Source of the DNA: Allobogoriella deserti
Lineage (GTDB): Bacteria > Actinomycetota > Actinomycetes > Actinomycetales > Actinomycetaceae
Assembly: GCF_042680605.1 (NCBI RefSeq)
Contig: NZ_JBHUEE010000012.1
Location: 7,857 to 71,856, forward strand
Reading direction: 5' to 3'
Length of the DNA: 64,000 nucleotides
Shown here: positions 16,016 to 23,280 of the stretch, one piece after another
Position numbering within the stretch: position 1 is the first letter of the stretch
How the letters are laid out: the number at the start of each line of letters is the position of its first letter
Position numbers and translations under genes: made by a program
The notes under the pieces: model-generated
Told to the model about the DNA's origin: nothing
Databases searched by the model: none
What the model saw: only the letters and a program-made list of their open reading frames with translations

Positions 16016-17137
16016 CTAGGCCGCGTCCTCGCCGTAGGCCGCCGTGAGCACGGAGCGGACTTCCGGCTTGCCCACCGGACGCGGATTCGCCACCGGTAGC
16101 TCGGCTGTCACCCGGTCCACGGCCTCATCCAGTCGTCGCAGCGGCAGGCCGATCTGCGCGAGTGTGCGCGGCGCCGCCACCGAGGCCGCCAGGCCACGCA
16201 GCCCGCTGACCGCTTCGTCGGCCTGCAGCGCCCGGGCGATCCGGTCCGCCGTCCGCGGCACCGCCGGGGCGTTGAGCGCCAGCACGTGTGGCAGGACGAC
16301 GGCGTGCAATGCCGCGCTTGGCAGCTGGAACACACCGCCCAGGACGTGGCAGATGGTGTGGTGCAGGCCGGTGGACGTGGCCGCGAACGTCATGCCGGCC
16401 AGGTGCGCGCCGTAGAGCAGGTCCTCGCCCGCCGTCGTCGGGGTGCCGGCCCAGGCGCCAACCGGGTCGGTGAAGACCTGCTCGGGCTGCTGGGCCACGG
16501 CCAGCCCGCGTGGTCCGATGCCGCGCATCCCGGCGGCCAGCGCACGCATCGCCTCGTCGGCGAGCGCCGCACTGATCGGGTTCGCGCCCGGTGACCAGTA
16601 GGCCTCCACGACATGGGCGATCGCCACGAGGCCGGAGGTGATGGCCAGCTCGCGGGGCATCCGGTCGGTGACGTCCGGGTCGAGGACGACGGCGCGCGGC
16701 CGGACCGCGTGGTCGATGCCAGTCTCCTTGCGACCCTCGTGGGTGAGCACCCACAGCGGGGTCGCCTCGCTGCCGGAGTAGGTCGTCGGCACGGCCACGA
16801 TCGGCAGGCGCAGGTCGCGGGCGACGATCTTCGCGGTGCCGATCGCCGACCCGCCACCGACCGCGAGGACCCCGTCTGCGCGGTGGAACCTCGCGTAGTC
16901 CACCGCCCGGGCCGCGGCCGGGGCCGGGACATGTGGTTCGACCTCGTCGAACCAGGCCACCACGGCCTCCGTGAACGGCCCCATCGCCAGTTCGGCGAGC
17001 GGGCGGTGACCGGCGTCCGCGACGACGATGACCCGGCCGGCGCCCAGGCGGGCCAGTTCCTCGCCGGGGGCCGTGCGGACCGTGCCGCGCCCGAAGACGA
17101 CGCGGGCCGGGCCGGATTCGAAGGTGAACTCCTCCAC
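16016..17137 (-). CDS. Maleylacetate reductase-like iron-containing dehydrogenase
   Basis: A 373-aa protein of the iron-containing alcohol dehydrogenase family that most resembles maleylacetate reductase, which reduces maleylacetate to 3-oxoadipate in chloroaromatic, resorcinol or hydroxyquinol breakdown. Signatures are ARVVFGRGTVR at the start, VLAVGGGSAIGTAKI (nucleotide binding), VPTTYSGSEATPLW, the metal-region SGLVAIAHVVEAYWSPGANP and GLHHTICHVLGGVFQLPSAALHAVVLPH. AAGGAGG precedes the ATG. No ring-cleavage or hydroxylase partner is in the window, so its physiological substrate is uncertain. Confidence 0.82.
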   Translation of the reverse strand: MEEFTFESGPARVVFGRGTVRTAPGEELARLGAGRVIVVADAGHRPLAELAMGPFTEAVVAWFDEVEPHVPAPAAARAVDYARFHRADGVLAVGGGSAIGTAKIVARDLRLPIVAVPTTYSGSEATPLWVLTHEGRKETGIDHAVRPRAVVLDPDVTDRMPRELAITSGLVAIAHVVEAYWSPGANPISAALADEAMRALAAGMRGIGPRGLAVAQQPEQVFTDPVGAWAGTPTTAGEDLLYGAHLAGMTFAATSTGLHHTICHVLGGVFQLPSAALHAVVLPHVLALNAPAVPRTADRIARALQADEAVSGLRGLAASVAAPRTLAQIGLPLRRLDEAVDRVTAELPVANPRPVGKPEVRSVLTAAYGEDAA

Positions 17138-17155
17138 GGTGCCTCCTTCGCTCAG

Positions 17156-17169
17156 GTGACGTCAGTCAC
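17156..17169. promoter_or_regulatory. Palindrome upstream of the maleylacetate reductase gene
   Basis: GTGAC and GTCAC flank a GTCA core, so that TGACGTCA is itself a perfect palindrome (17157-17164). A second CTGACGTC lies at 17181-17188. The position 19-32 bases upstream of the start codon suits an operator. Confidence 0.4.
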
Positions 17170-17237
17170 ATCATGGCGCGCTGACGTCGGACGTGGGGGA
17201 TCGAGGCGCCGTACACGCCGGTGCGGGGCGGTCGCGC

Positions 17238-17243
17238 TAGCGT
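17238..17243 (+). promoter_or_regulatory. Leaderless -10 box of the mogA-like gene
   Basis: TAGCGT ends 6 bases before the GTG at 17250. Confidence 0.5.
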
Positions 17244-17249
17244 GACGGG

Positions 17250-17735
17250 GTGGACGTGCGCGCCGTCGTCATCACGGTCTCGGACCGGTGTGCCCGTGGG
17301 GAGGCCGAGGACCTCTCGGGCCCGCTGGCGGCCGACCTGCTCGCCGAGGCCGGGGTCACCGCCTCCGTGACGGTGGTCCCGGACGGGGTGGCGAGCGTCC
17401 GGGACGCGCTCCGTGCCGCGCTCGACGGCGGCGCTCGTCTCGTGCTGACCACCGGCGGTACGGGGATCTCGCCACGGGATCTGACCCCGGAGGGAACCGC
17501 GCAGGTTCTCGAGCGCGAGCTGCCGGGGCTTGCCGAGGCGATCCGTTCCCGGGGCGCCGTCGCCGTCCCGACCGCCTTGCTCTCTCGTGGGCTGGCCGGC
17601 GTCGCCGCGGGCCGGGAGGGGGAGGCGCTCGTGGTCAACGCACCCGGATCGCCCGGTGGTGTGCGGGACGCCGTCGCTGTCGTCGCGCCGTTGCTGCCGC
17701 ACGTGCTCGACCAGCTCGGCGGCGGCGACCACTGA
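17250..17735 (+). CDS. mog: MogA/MoaB-family molybdopterin adenylyltransferase
   Basis: A 161-aa cytoplasmic protein that adenylates molybdopterin before molybdate insertion. The family motifs are ITVSDRCARGEAEDLSGP near the start, LVLTTGGTGISPRDLTPEGT (molybdopterin binding, residues about 65-85) and the C-terminal VVNAPGSPGGVRDA. The GTG at 17250 is leaderless by the TAGCGT box upstream. It converges with mobA, and the two stop codons are the ends of one hairpin (17733-17753). Confidence 0.9.
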   Translation: MDVRAVVITVSDRCARGEAEDLSGPLAADLLAEAGVTASVTVVPDGVASVRDALRAALDGGARLVLTTGGTGISPRDLTPEGTAQVLERELPGLAEAIRSRGAVAVPTALLSRGLAGVAAGREGEALVVNAPGSPGGVRDAVAVVAPLLPHVLDQLGGGDH

Positions 17736-17753
17736 CAGCTCCGCGGGCTGTCA
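17733..17753. terminator. Hairpin joining the stop codons of mog and mobA
   Basis: TGACAGC (17733-17739) and GCTGTCA (17747-17753) form a perfect 7-bp stem. Its first three bases are the mog stop and its last three the mobA stop on the other strand. Probably a compact bidirectional terminator. Confidence 0.55.
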
Positions 17754-18383
17754 CCGGGCTCGCGCGACGTCCTCGGGTGTGTCGACGTCGTCGGCCTCCC
17801 GGCCCCGCGCGGGCACCTCGATCAGCCGCAGGCCCGCGACCAGGGACCGCATCGACCCTCCCGGCCGGCCGGCGTCGTCCTGCCGGGCGGTGAGTCGCTC
17901 GCGCAGCCGAGGCAGGCGATAGACCGCCGTCAGCCACTGCGCCCGCCCCTCCCGGTCCACCAGGACCGCACCGTCGGAGTCGTCGCCGTCGGCCTGGACG
18001 CCGGCGGCGAGCAGCCGGGGGACGGCGCTCGCGACGTGCGGGGCGTCGCACGCCAGGACGAGCACCGAGCCGGCCGGAGCCTCCGGCGCGCGGTCCAGTT
18101 CCGCGATGCCGGCGGCCAGCCCGGCCACTGGGCCGCCGAAGGGCGGGTCCTCGACGGTACGCAGCACGCGGTCGGGCACGGCCACGTTCTCCGGGGCCAC
18201 CACGACGACGCGGCGTGCCCGGGCGGCCGCGGTCATGGCGTGGTCGAGCAGACGTCGTCCCGCGACGAGCACGTCCGGTTTGGAGACGCCGCCGAGCCGC
18301 TCGGCACGTCCGCCGGCCAGCACGACGGCGTCGATCGTGCCCGCGCGGGGCTCATCCGTGCTCACGTGCCGATCCGTGTTCAT
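17751..18383 (-). CDS. mobA: Molybdenum cofactor guanylyltransferase
   Basis: A 210-aa nucleotidyltransferase that would attach GMP to the molybdenum cofactor. The nucleotide-binding VVLAGGRAERLGGVSKPDV is at residues 20-38, EDPPFGGPVAGLAAGI follows, and VLVLACDAPHV carries the metal-binding Asp. The usual GGxSxRMG-K signature is relaxed to GGRAERLGGVSK, as in many actinobacterial homologues, so other nucleotidyltransferase roles are possible. The ATG lies 6 bases after the moaC stop, placing it last in moeA-moaC-mobA. Confidence 0.85.
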   Translation of the reverse strand: MNTDRHVSTDEPRAGTIDAVVLAGGRAERLGGVSKPDVLVAGRRLLDHAMTAAARARRVVVVAPENVAVPDRVLRTVEDPPFGGPVAGLAAGIAELDRAPEAPAGSVLVLACDAPHVASAVPRLLAAGVQADGDDSDGAVLVDREGRAQWLTAVYRLPRLRERLTARQDDAGRPGGSMRSLVAGLRLIEVPARGREADDVDTPEDVARAR

Positions 18384-18389
18384 TCGTGG

Positions 18390-18896
18390 TCATTCGTCGG
18401 GCCGGCGCCAGTCGCCGGAACGCCCGCCGGACTTGGCGATCACCCGCACGGCGGTGATCTCGGCCGAACGGTCCACCCCCTTGACCATGTCCACCACCGC
18501 GAGCGCGGCCACCGAGACCGCCGTCATCGCCTCCATCTCGACGCCGGTGCGATCCGCGGTGCGGACGGTGGCCGTGATGACCACCCGGTCCGCGGCGAGC
18601 TCGAGGTCCACCACCGCGCCGTGGACGCCGATCGTGTGCGCCAGCGGCAGCAGCTCAGGCGTGCGTTTGGCGGCCGCGATGCCGGCCACCCGCGCAATCG
18701 CGAGCACGTCGCCCTTGGGGACCGAGCCCTCGCGCAGCGCCGCCATGACCGCCTCGCTGCAGCGCACCTCGCCGCGCGCGACCGCCTCCCGCACGGTCGG
18801 CTGCTTCGCGGTGACGTCAACCATGCGGGCGTGACCGGCGTCGTCGACATGGGTGAATCTCACGGCATCGTTGTCCACGGCACGATTGTGGTTCAC
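18390..18896 (-). CDS. moaC: Cyclic pyranopterin monophosphate synthase
   Basis: The enzyme makes cyclic pyranopterin monophosphate from the MoaA product, the first stage of molybdopterin synthesis. The family core FTHVDDAGHARMVDVTAKQPTVREA, the active-site LLPLAHTIGVHG and VEMEAMTAVSVAALAVVDMVKG are intact. I use the GTG at 18896 because it overlaps the moeA stop (GTGA), giving 168 aa; GTG codons a few residues later would give a more typical length. Its partner MoaA is not in the window. Confidence 0.9.
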   Translation of the reverse strand: MNHNRAVDNDAVRFTHVDDAGHARMVDVTAKQPTVREAVARGEVRCSEAVMAALREGSVPKGDVLAIARVAGIAAAKRTPELLPLAHTIGVHGAVVDLELAADRVVITATVRTADRTGVEMEAMTAVSVAALAVVDMVKGVDRSAEITAVRVIAKSGGRSGDWRRPDE

Positions 18897-20164
18897 GGCA
18901 CCATCATGACGGGCACCGCGTCCCCCTCCGCGACCGCCTCCGTACCGGCGGCCACGACAGCCAGCCCCTCGGCCGCGGCCAAGGACGCCACGAGATGTGA
19001 ACCCGAACCTCGCGGGCTGGCAGGCCGGACCCGAGTCGTCTCGTCGTCCTCGTCGAAGACCACCGGGATGTACTGGCGTCGCCCGGGCGGGCACCGCCAC
19101 CCCGCTGCCGCCCGTGCCTCGATCAGCACCGGCTCCACGGACTGGGGCACGTCCGGGTCGGCGAGACCGGCCATGACCCGCAGCGCCGGCTCGACGAACA
19201 CCTGGAACGAGACGAACACGCTCACCGGGTTGCCCGGCAGGCAGAAGATCGGCACGCCCGCGCCGTCGTCGCGCCGGAGGACGCCGAAGCCCTGCGGCTT
19301 GCCGGGCTGTATCGCCACGGACGTGAACGAGACGTCGCCGAGCGGGGCGAGAACCTGCTTGACGACGTCGTACGCACCGGCACTGACGCCGCCGGTGGTG
19401 ATCAGCGCGTCGACCGCGCCGAGGTTGTCCTCCAGCAGGCCGCGGAGCTCGGCCGGGTCGTCACCGACGAACCCGAGAGGGACGGCTCGTCCGCCGAGCA
19501 CGTCGACGAGCCCGAGCAGCAGCACATTGTTCGACTCCGGGATCTGGCCCGGGCCGAGTGGCGCGCCGGGCGGGACGAGCTCGTCGCCTGTGGTCAGCAC
19601 CCCGACCCGCGGCCGGGGGCGAACCGGTAGCGTGCCGTGCCCGGTCGCGGCGGCGGTCGCCAGATCGCGCGGCCCCACCAGGCCGCCCGCACGCAGCACC
19701 ACCGCGCCCGGGGCGACGTCCTCGCCGGCGCGGCGGATGTGCCGGCCTGCCGGCGAGGAGGCGAAGATTCGCACCGTCTCCGGGAGTTCGGTGCCCTCGC
19801 CCGGCCCCGCCTGCTGATCGGTCCGCTCGACCGGGACGACGGCGTCGGCACCGGGCGGCATCGGGGCGCCGGTCATGATGCGGGCCGCCGTCCCGGGCAG
19901 CACGTCGGGCAGCTCGGCGGCCCCGGCCGGGATGTCACCGACGACCCGGAGGTCGACCGCAGCGTCCTCGTCGGCGGTGGCCACGTCATCGGCCCGGACC
20001 GCGTAGCCGTCCATGGCGGAGTTGTCGAACGGAGGCACGTGGAGGGCGGCCGTGACGTCCTCCGTGAGCAGGCATCCCAGCGCGTCGGTGAGCGGGAGGT
20101 GGCGGACCGGCAGAGGCTCGACGCCGGCCAGGACGGCGGCGCGGTGCTCCTCGACGGTGATCAT
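18893..20164 (-). CDS. moeA: Molybdopterin molybdotransferase
   Basis: A 423-aa enzyme that inserts molybdate into adenylated molybdopterin. The sequence shows FDNSAMDGYAVRADD (domain I), IMTGAPMPPGADAVVPVE (domain III start), the molybdopterin-binding DALITTGGVSAGAYD and FCLPGNPVSVFVSFQVFVEPALR. The ATG at 20164 has GAGGAG 5 bases upstream; the frame opening at 20218 lacks a site. It is the first gene of moeA-moaC-mobA, which are joined by overlaps or a 6-base gap, and follows moeZ after 74 bases. Confidence 0.93.
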   Translation of the reverse strand: MITVEEHRAAVLAGVEPLPVRHLPLTDALGCLLTEDVTAALHVPPFDNSAMDGYAVRADDVATADEDAAVDLRVVGDIPAGAAELPDVLPGTAARIMTGAPMPPGADAVVPVERTDQQAGPGEGTELPETVRIFASSPAGRHIRRAGEDVAPGAVVLRAGGLVGPRDLATAAATGHGTLPVRPRPRVGVLTTGDELVPPGAPLGPGQIPESNNVLLLGLVDVLGGRAVPLGFVGDDPAELRGLLEDNLGAVDALITTGGVSAGAYDVVKQVLAPLGDVSFTSVAIQPGKPQGFGVLRRDDGAGVPIFCLPGNPVSVFVSFQVFVEPALRVMAGLADPDVPQSVEPVLIEARAAAGWRCPPGRRQYIPVVFDEDDETTRVRPASPRGSGSHLVASLAAAEGLAVVAAGTEAVAEGDAVPVMMVP

Positions 20165-20238
20165 GGGACTCCTCGGGTCGGCGGCTCGGGCGGGAGGCGG
20201 TTGGTCGATGGCCACCAAGGCTCAGACGTGGGGCGGTC

Positions 20239-21498
20239 TCAATAGGTCGGCAGGGTGGGATCGACGTCGGCGACCCAGGCGAGCACGCCGCCGCGCACGT
20301 TGACGGCGCGGACTCCCGCATCCGAGAGGGCACGGACTGCCTGCGCGGAACGCTGACCGGTGCGGCAGTGGACGAGCAGGTCACGGGGCGCGCCGGCGGG
20401 GCGGTGCAGGTCGAGGCGGTGGATCGCGGCGCCCGGATCGGCGAGCACCTCCGCGAGCGGTACGGCGACGGCGCCCGGGATGGCGACGATGGCGCGCTCT
20501 GGCTCGTCGCGCACGTCGAGGAGCACGAAGTCGTCGGCGCCGCGCTCGCGGGCGGCGAGGCGCTCGGCGAGCTCGGTGACCGCGATCGAGTCCGGCTCGG
20601 CCGTCGGCGGGGAGGTACCCGCGGCGGCGGGCTGTGCAGGGGTGGAGGCCGGTGTTCCGGGGCGTGACCGCAGGGGCAGCTCCTGCCAGCGCTGGGTCAG
20701 CACGTCCAGCACGAGCACCCGGCCGAGCAGGGACTCGCCGGTGCCGGTGAGGAGCTTGATCGCCTCGATCGCCATGATCGACCCGACCTGGCCGCACATC
20801 GCGCCGAGCACGCCCGCCTGCCCGCATGAAGGAGTCGTGCCTTCCGGGGGCGGGGTCGGGAAGAGATCGCGCAGCGTCACCCCGCTCGCGCCCTGGCCCG
20901 CGTCCAACGAGGTTGCAGAATCCGTCGAAAAATCGACGGATTCTGCAACCTCGTTCTCGACGGGCCGCGGCGCAGACCAGAAGACGGCGACCTGGGCGTC
21001 GAACCGGAGGATGGACCCCCAGACCACCGGGACGGCGAGTGCGGCGGCGGTGTCCGAGACGAGGTATCGGGTCGGGAAGTTGTCCGTGCCGTCGATGACA
21101 AGGTCGTGTCCGGCCAGGATCTCGTGGGCGTTCGTCTCGTCAAGGCGGCCGTGAACGGTGGCGACATCGACCTCGGGATTGAGCGCGGTGATGTGGTCGG
21201 CAGCGGAATCGACCTTCGGGCGGCCCACGTCGGTCATCGTGTGGATGACCTGGCGCTGCAGGTTCGACGGTTCGACGACGTCGTCGTCGATGACGGTGAT
21301 GTGACCGACGCCGGCGGCTGCGAGGTACTGCAGGACCGGCGCGCCGAGCCCTCCGGCACCGACGACGGCGACGCGCGCGGCCAGCAGCCGGCGCTGCCCG
21401 TCCTGCCCGAGTCGGCCGAGGAGTAGGTGGCGTGAGTAGTGCTGGATCTGCTCGCGGCTGAGCGGCGGACCCGGCTCCACCAACGGCTGCAGGCGCAT
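20239..21498 (-). CDS. moeZ: MoeZ/MoeB-type sulfur-carrier adenylyltransferase with rhodanese domain
   Basis: A 419-aa ThiF/MoeB-like E1 enzyme (residues 1 to about 270; nucleotide motif VAVVGAGGLGAPVLQYLAAAGVG) fused to a rhodanese domain (about 305-419) with the persulfide Cys in LVHCRTGQRS. It would activate and sulfurate sulfur-carrier proteins for molybdopterin, thiamine or cysteine synthesis. The conserved CGQAGVLGAMCGQVG carries zinc-region cysteines. Between the AVFW strand and TLRDLFPTPPP there are about 25 extra residues (NEVAESVDFSTDSATSL and flanks), encoded by a 50-base perfect hairpin (20906-20955). The frame is kept, so the protein is probably functional. Confidence 0.9.
   Translation of the reverse strand: MRLQPLVEPGPPLSREQIQHYSRHLLLGRLGQDGQRRLLAARVAVVGAGGLGAPVLQYLAAAGVGHITVIDDDVVEPSNLQRQVIHTMTDVGRPKVDSAADHITALNPEVDVATVHGRLDETNAHEILAGHDLVIDGTDNFPTRYLVSDTAAALAVPVVWGSILRFDAQVAVFWSAPRPVENEVAESVDFSTDSATSLDAGQGASGVTLRDLFPTPPPEGTTPSCGQAGVLGAMCGQVGSIMAIEAIKLLTGTGESLLGRVLVLDVLTQRWQELPLRSRPGTPASTPAQPAAAGTSPPTAEPDSIAVTELAERLAARERGADDFVLLDVRDEPERAIVAIPGAVAVPLAEVLADPGAAIHRLDLHRPAGAPRDLLVHCRTGQRSAQAVRALSDAGVRAVNVRGGVLAWVADVDPTLPTY
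20906..20955. repeat. 50-bp palindromic element inside the moeZ coding region
   Basis: Two perfect 23-base arms (20906-20928, beginning AACGAGGTTGCAGAATCC, and 20933-20955) enclose a 4-base AAAA loop. Read on the moeZ strand it encodes 17 extra residues without a stop. It sits where homologues have a short loop, like the protein-coding palindromic elements known from Rickettsia. Base composition is clearly less GC-rich than the surrounding gene. Confidence 0.95.
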
Positions 21499-21627
21499 GG
21501 CCCAACTCTAGGTGCGCCAGCGTGGATCGGGGCGGCTCAGAGCGGGCGCCTCGGAGCGGGCGGGCTCGCTGGGCGGGTTCGAGGCAGCGATTCAGCTTCC
21601 GGGTGGGCGTGCCGGCCGGCGAGGCGC

Positions 21628-22272
21628 TCAGCGCCCGGCCATCTCCTTCATCGTGGCGATGGCGTCCTCGAGATGATCGATCCAGGGCCGCTCGGTGTCC
21701 TCGTGCCAGTTCTTGATGGCCGCGACGAACGGCCAGATGATTGCGCTGGCCAGCACCCGGCCCTGGCCGAAGCTCCAACGGCCGGTGTCGGCCATCATCT
21801 GGGCCATCTCGTCGACGATGTTGTCCACCACCAGGTAGGCGGCCGAGCGCACCGACGGGTTGTCGAAGAACAGCCGGACACGCTCGCGCGTCGCGTCGGC
21901 CTCGACCACGAAGTGCGCCTCCGCGACGAGGTCGAGCGCGGCCTCGGTCGCCTCCCACGGCGACATGCCCTGCCGCAGGTAGTGGGAGAGGCCGACGAGC
22001 ACGCGATCGTCGAACTCGTCGTAGAGGACGAGGCCTTCCTTGGTCCCGAAATAGCGGTACACGCTGCTGGGCGAGACCTCGGCCGTGGCGGCGATCTGCT
22101 CGATCGTCACCTGGTCGAAGCCGTACTCGGTGAAGAGCTCGAGCGCCGTCTGCTGGATGTGCCGCATCGCGGCGGCCTTCTTCCGTTCCCGCAATGTGGG
22201 GGCCGGCGGCTCCGGGACGTCCTGCGCCTCCTGTTCGGGCTCGTGCACCCGGGGCTCTCGCGGTGTAGCCAC
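21628..22272 (-). CDS. TetR-family transcriptional regulator
   Basis: A 214-aa repressor with an N-terminal helix-turn-helix (residues about 30-75: MRHIQQTALELFTEYGFDQV, then TIEQIAATAEVSPSSVYRYFGTKEGLVLYDE) and a helical ligand-binding domain (SFGQGRVLASAIIWPFVAAI). AGGAGG precedes the ATG. It diverges from an ABC transporter, and the 51-base gap is filled with palindromes, so it very probably controls that exporter and itself. The inducer is unknown. A leading 30-residue acidic, proline-rich tail is unusual. Confidence 0.9.
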   Translation of the reverse strand: MATPREPRVHEPEQEAQDVPEPPAPTLRERKKAAAMRHIQQTALELFTEYGFDQVTIEQIAATAEVSPSSVYRYFGTKEGLVLYDEFDDRVLVGLSHYLRQGMSPWEATEAALDLVAEAHFVVEADATRERVRLFFDNPSVRSAAYLVVDNIVDEMAQMMADTGRWSFGQGRVLASAIIWPFVAAIKNWHEDTERPWIDHLEDAIATMKEMAGR

Positions 22273-22284
22273 ACATCCTCCTTC

Positions 22285-22340
22285 TTGACAGTGGCTGTCA
22301 CTTTATCGTGTACAGTGACTCTCATGAGAAAGTCACTGTC
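22285..22340. promoter_or_regulatory. Operator/promoter of the TetR-ABC divergon
   Basis: TGACAG and CTGTCA flank TGG at 22286-22300. ACAGTGACT (22312-22320) is inverted exactly as AGTCACTGT (22331-22339). A TACAGT -10 box (22311-22316) lies 7 bases before the ABC gene's ATG at 22324, so the second palindrome spans the -10 box and the start codon. TTGACA (22285-22290) is too far for an ideal -35 (20 bases). Confidence 0.7.
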
Positions 22341-23280
22341 AGAAGAAGTGATCGCCGGTCGTGGGCTGGTCAAGCACTTCGGGGCCACCCGGGCGCTCGA
22401 TGGCCTCGACCTGTCCGTCCGCGGTGGCGAGGTGCACGGCTTCCTGGGGCCGAACGGGGCGGGTAAGTCCACGACGATCCGCGCCCTGCTCGGCCAGCTC
22501 CGGCTCGACGGCGGCCACGCCGAGGTCTTCGGCGCGGATCCGTGGCGCGACGCCGTCGCCATCCATGAGCGGCTCGCGTACGTGCCCGGCGACACCGCGC
22601 TGTGGCCGGGACTGTCCGGCGGTGAGTGCGTGGACCTCATCGGTGGCTTCCACGGACAGGTGAACCGGCGCCGACGCGACGAGCTCGTCGAACGCTTCGA
22701 GCTCGACCCCACGAAGAAGGCCCGCACCTACTCCAAGGGCAACCGGCAGAAGGTCGCGCTGGTCGCGGCGTTGTCCTGCGAGGCGGAGCTGTTCGTGCTC
22801 GACGAGCCCACGTCGGGCCTGGATCCACTGATGGAGGCGGTCTTCCAGCAGGTGGTGGCCGAGCTCAACGGCGAGGGGCGTACCGTCCTGCTCTCCAGCC
22901 ACATCCTCGCCGAGGTCGAGGCGTTGTGCGACCGCGTGACGATCATCCGCGGCGGTCACACGGTCTCGACCGGCACGCTCGAGGAACTGCGCGCCGGCAC
23001 GCTCACCACCGTCGAGGCCACGACGCCGGACCGGCCGCGCGGCCTGAAGGACATCGACGGCGTCACCGACCTCGATCACGAATCCCGGCCGCACGGCGTG
23101 CGCACCACATTGCTCGCCACGCACGCCGCCCTGCCCGAGGCCGTCGCGGCCGTCTCCGCGGCGCGGCCCACCGACCTGGCCGTGCGCCCGCCCAGCCTCG
23201 AGCAGCTCTTCCTCGAGCACTACCAGGAGTCACCTCTCCCGGGCGGCGTCCCGGCGGCCACGGGCGGCGACGCCCGATGA
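22324..23280 (+). CDS. ABC transporter ATP-binding protein
   Basis: A 318-aa ATPase of the drug/antibiotic exporter type. Walker A is GPNGAGKSTT (near residue 47), the signature region is YSKGNRQKVALVAAL in place of LSGGQ, as in many DrrA-like proteins, and Walker B is LFVLDEPTSGLDP, followed by the switch SSHI. A C-terminal extension of about 90 residues follows. The ATG at 22324 fits a leaderless start inside the operator. Its stop overlaps the permease gene (ATGA). It is likely self-defence against a compound sensed by the adjacent TetR. Confidence 0.92.
   Translation: MRKSLSEEVIAGRGLVKHFGATRALDGLDLSVRGGEVHGFLGPNGAGKSTTIRALLGQLRLDGGHAEVFGADPWRDAVAIHERLAYVPGDTALWPGLSGGECVDLIGGFHGQVNRRRRDELVERFELDPTKKARTYSKGNRQKVALVAALSCEAELFVLDEPTSGLDPLMEAVFQQVVAELNGEGRTVLLSSHILAEVEALCDRVTIIRGGHTVSTGTLEELRAGTLTTVEATTPDRPRGLKDIDGVTDLDHESRPHGVRTTLLATHAALPEAVAAVSAARPTDLAVRPPSLEQLFLEHYQESPLPGGVPAATGGDAR

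Noticed and set aside
20906..20955. Intrinsic terminator inside moeZ
   Set aside because: The hairpin encodes in-frame residues and the conserved C-terminal rhodanese domain follows intact, so routine termination here would destroy the gene product.
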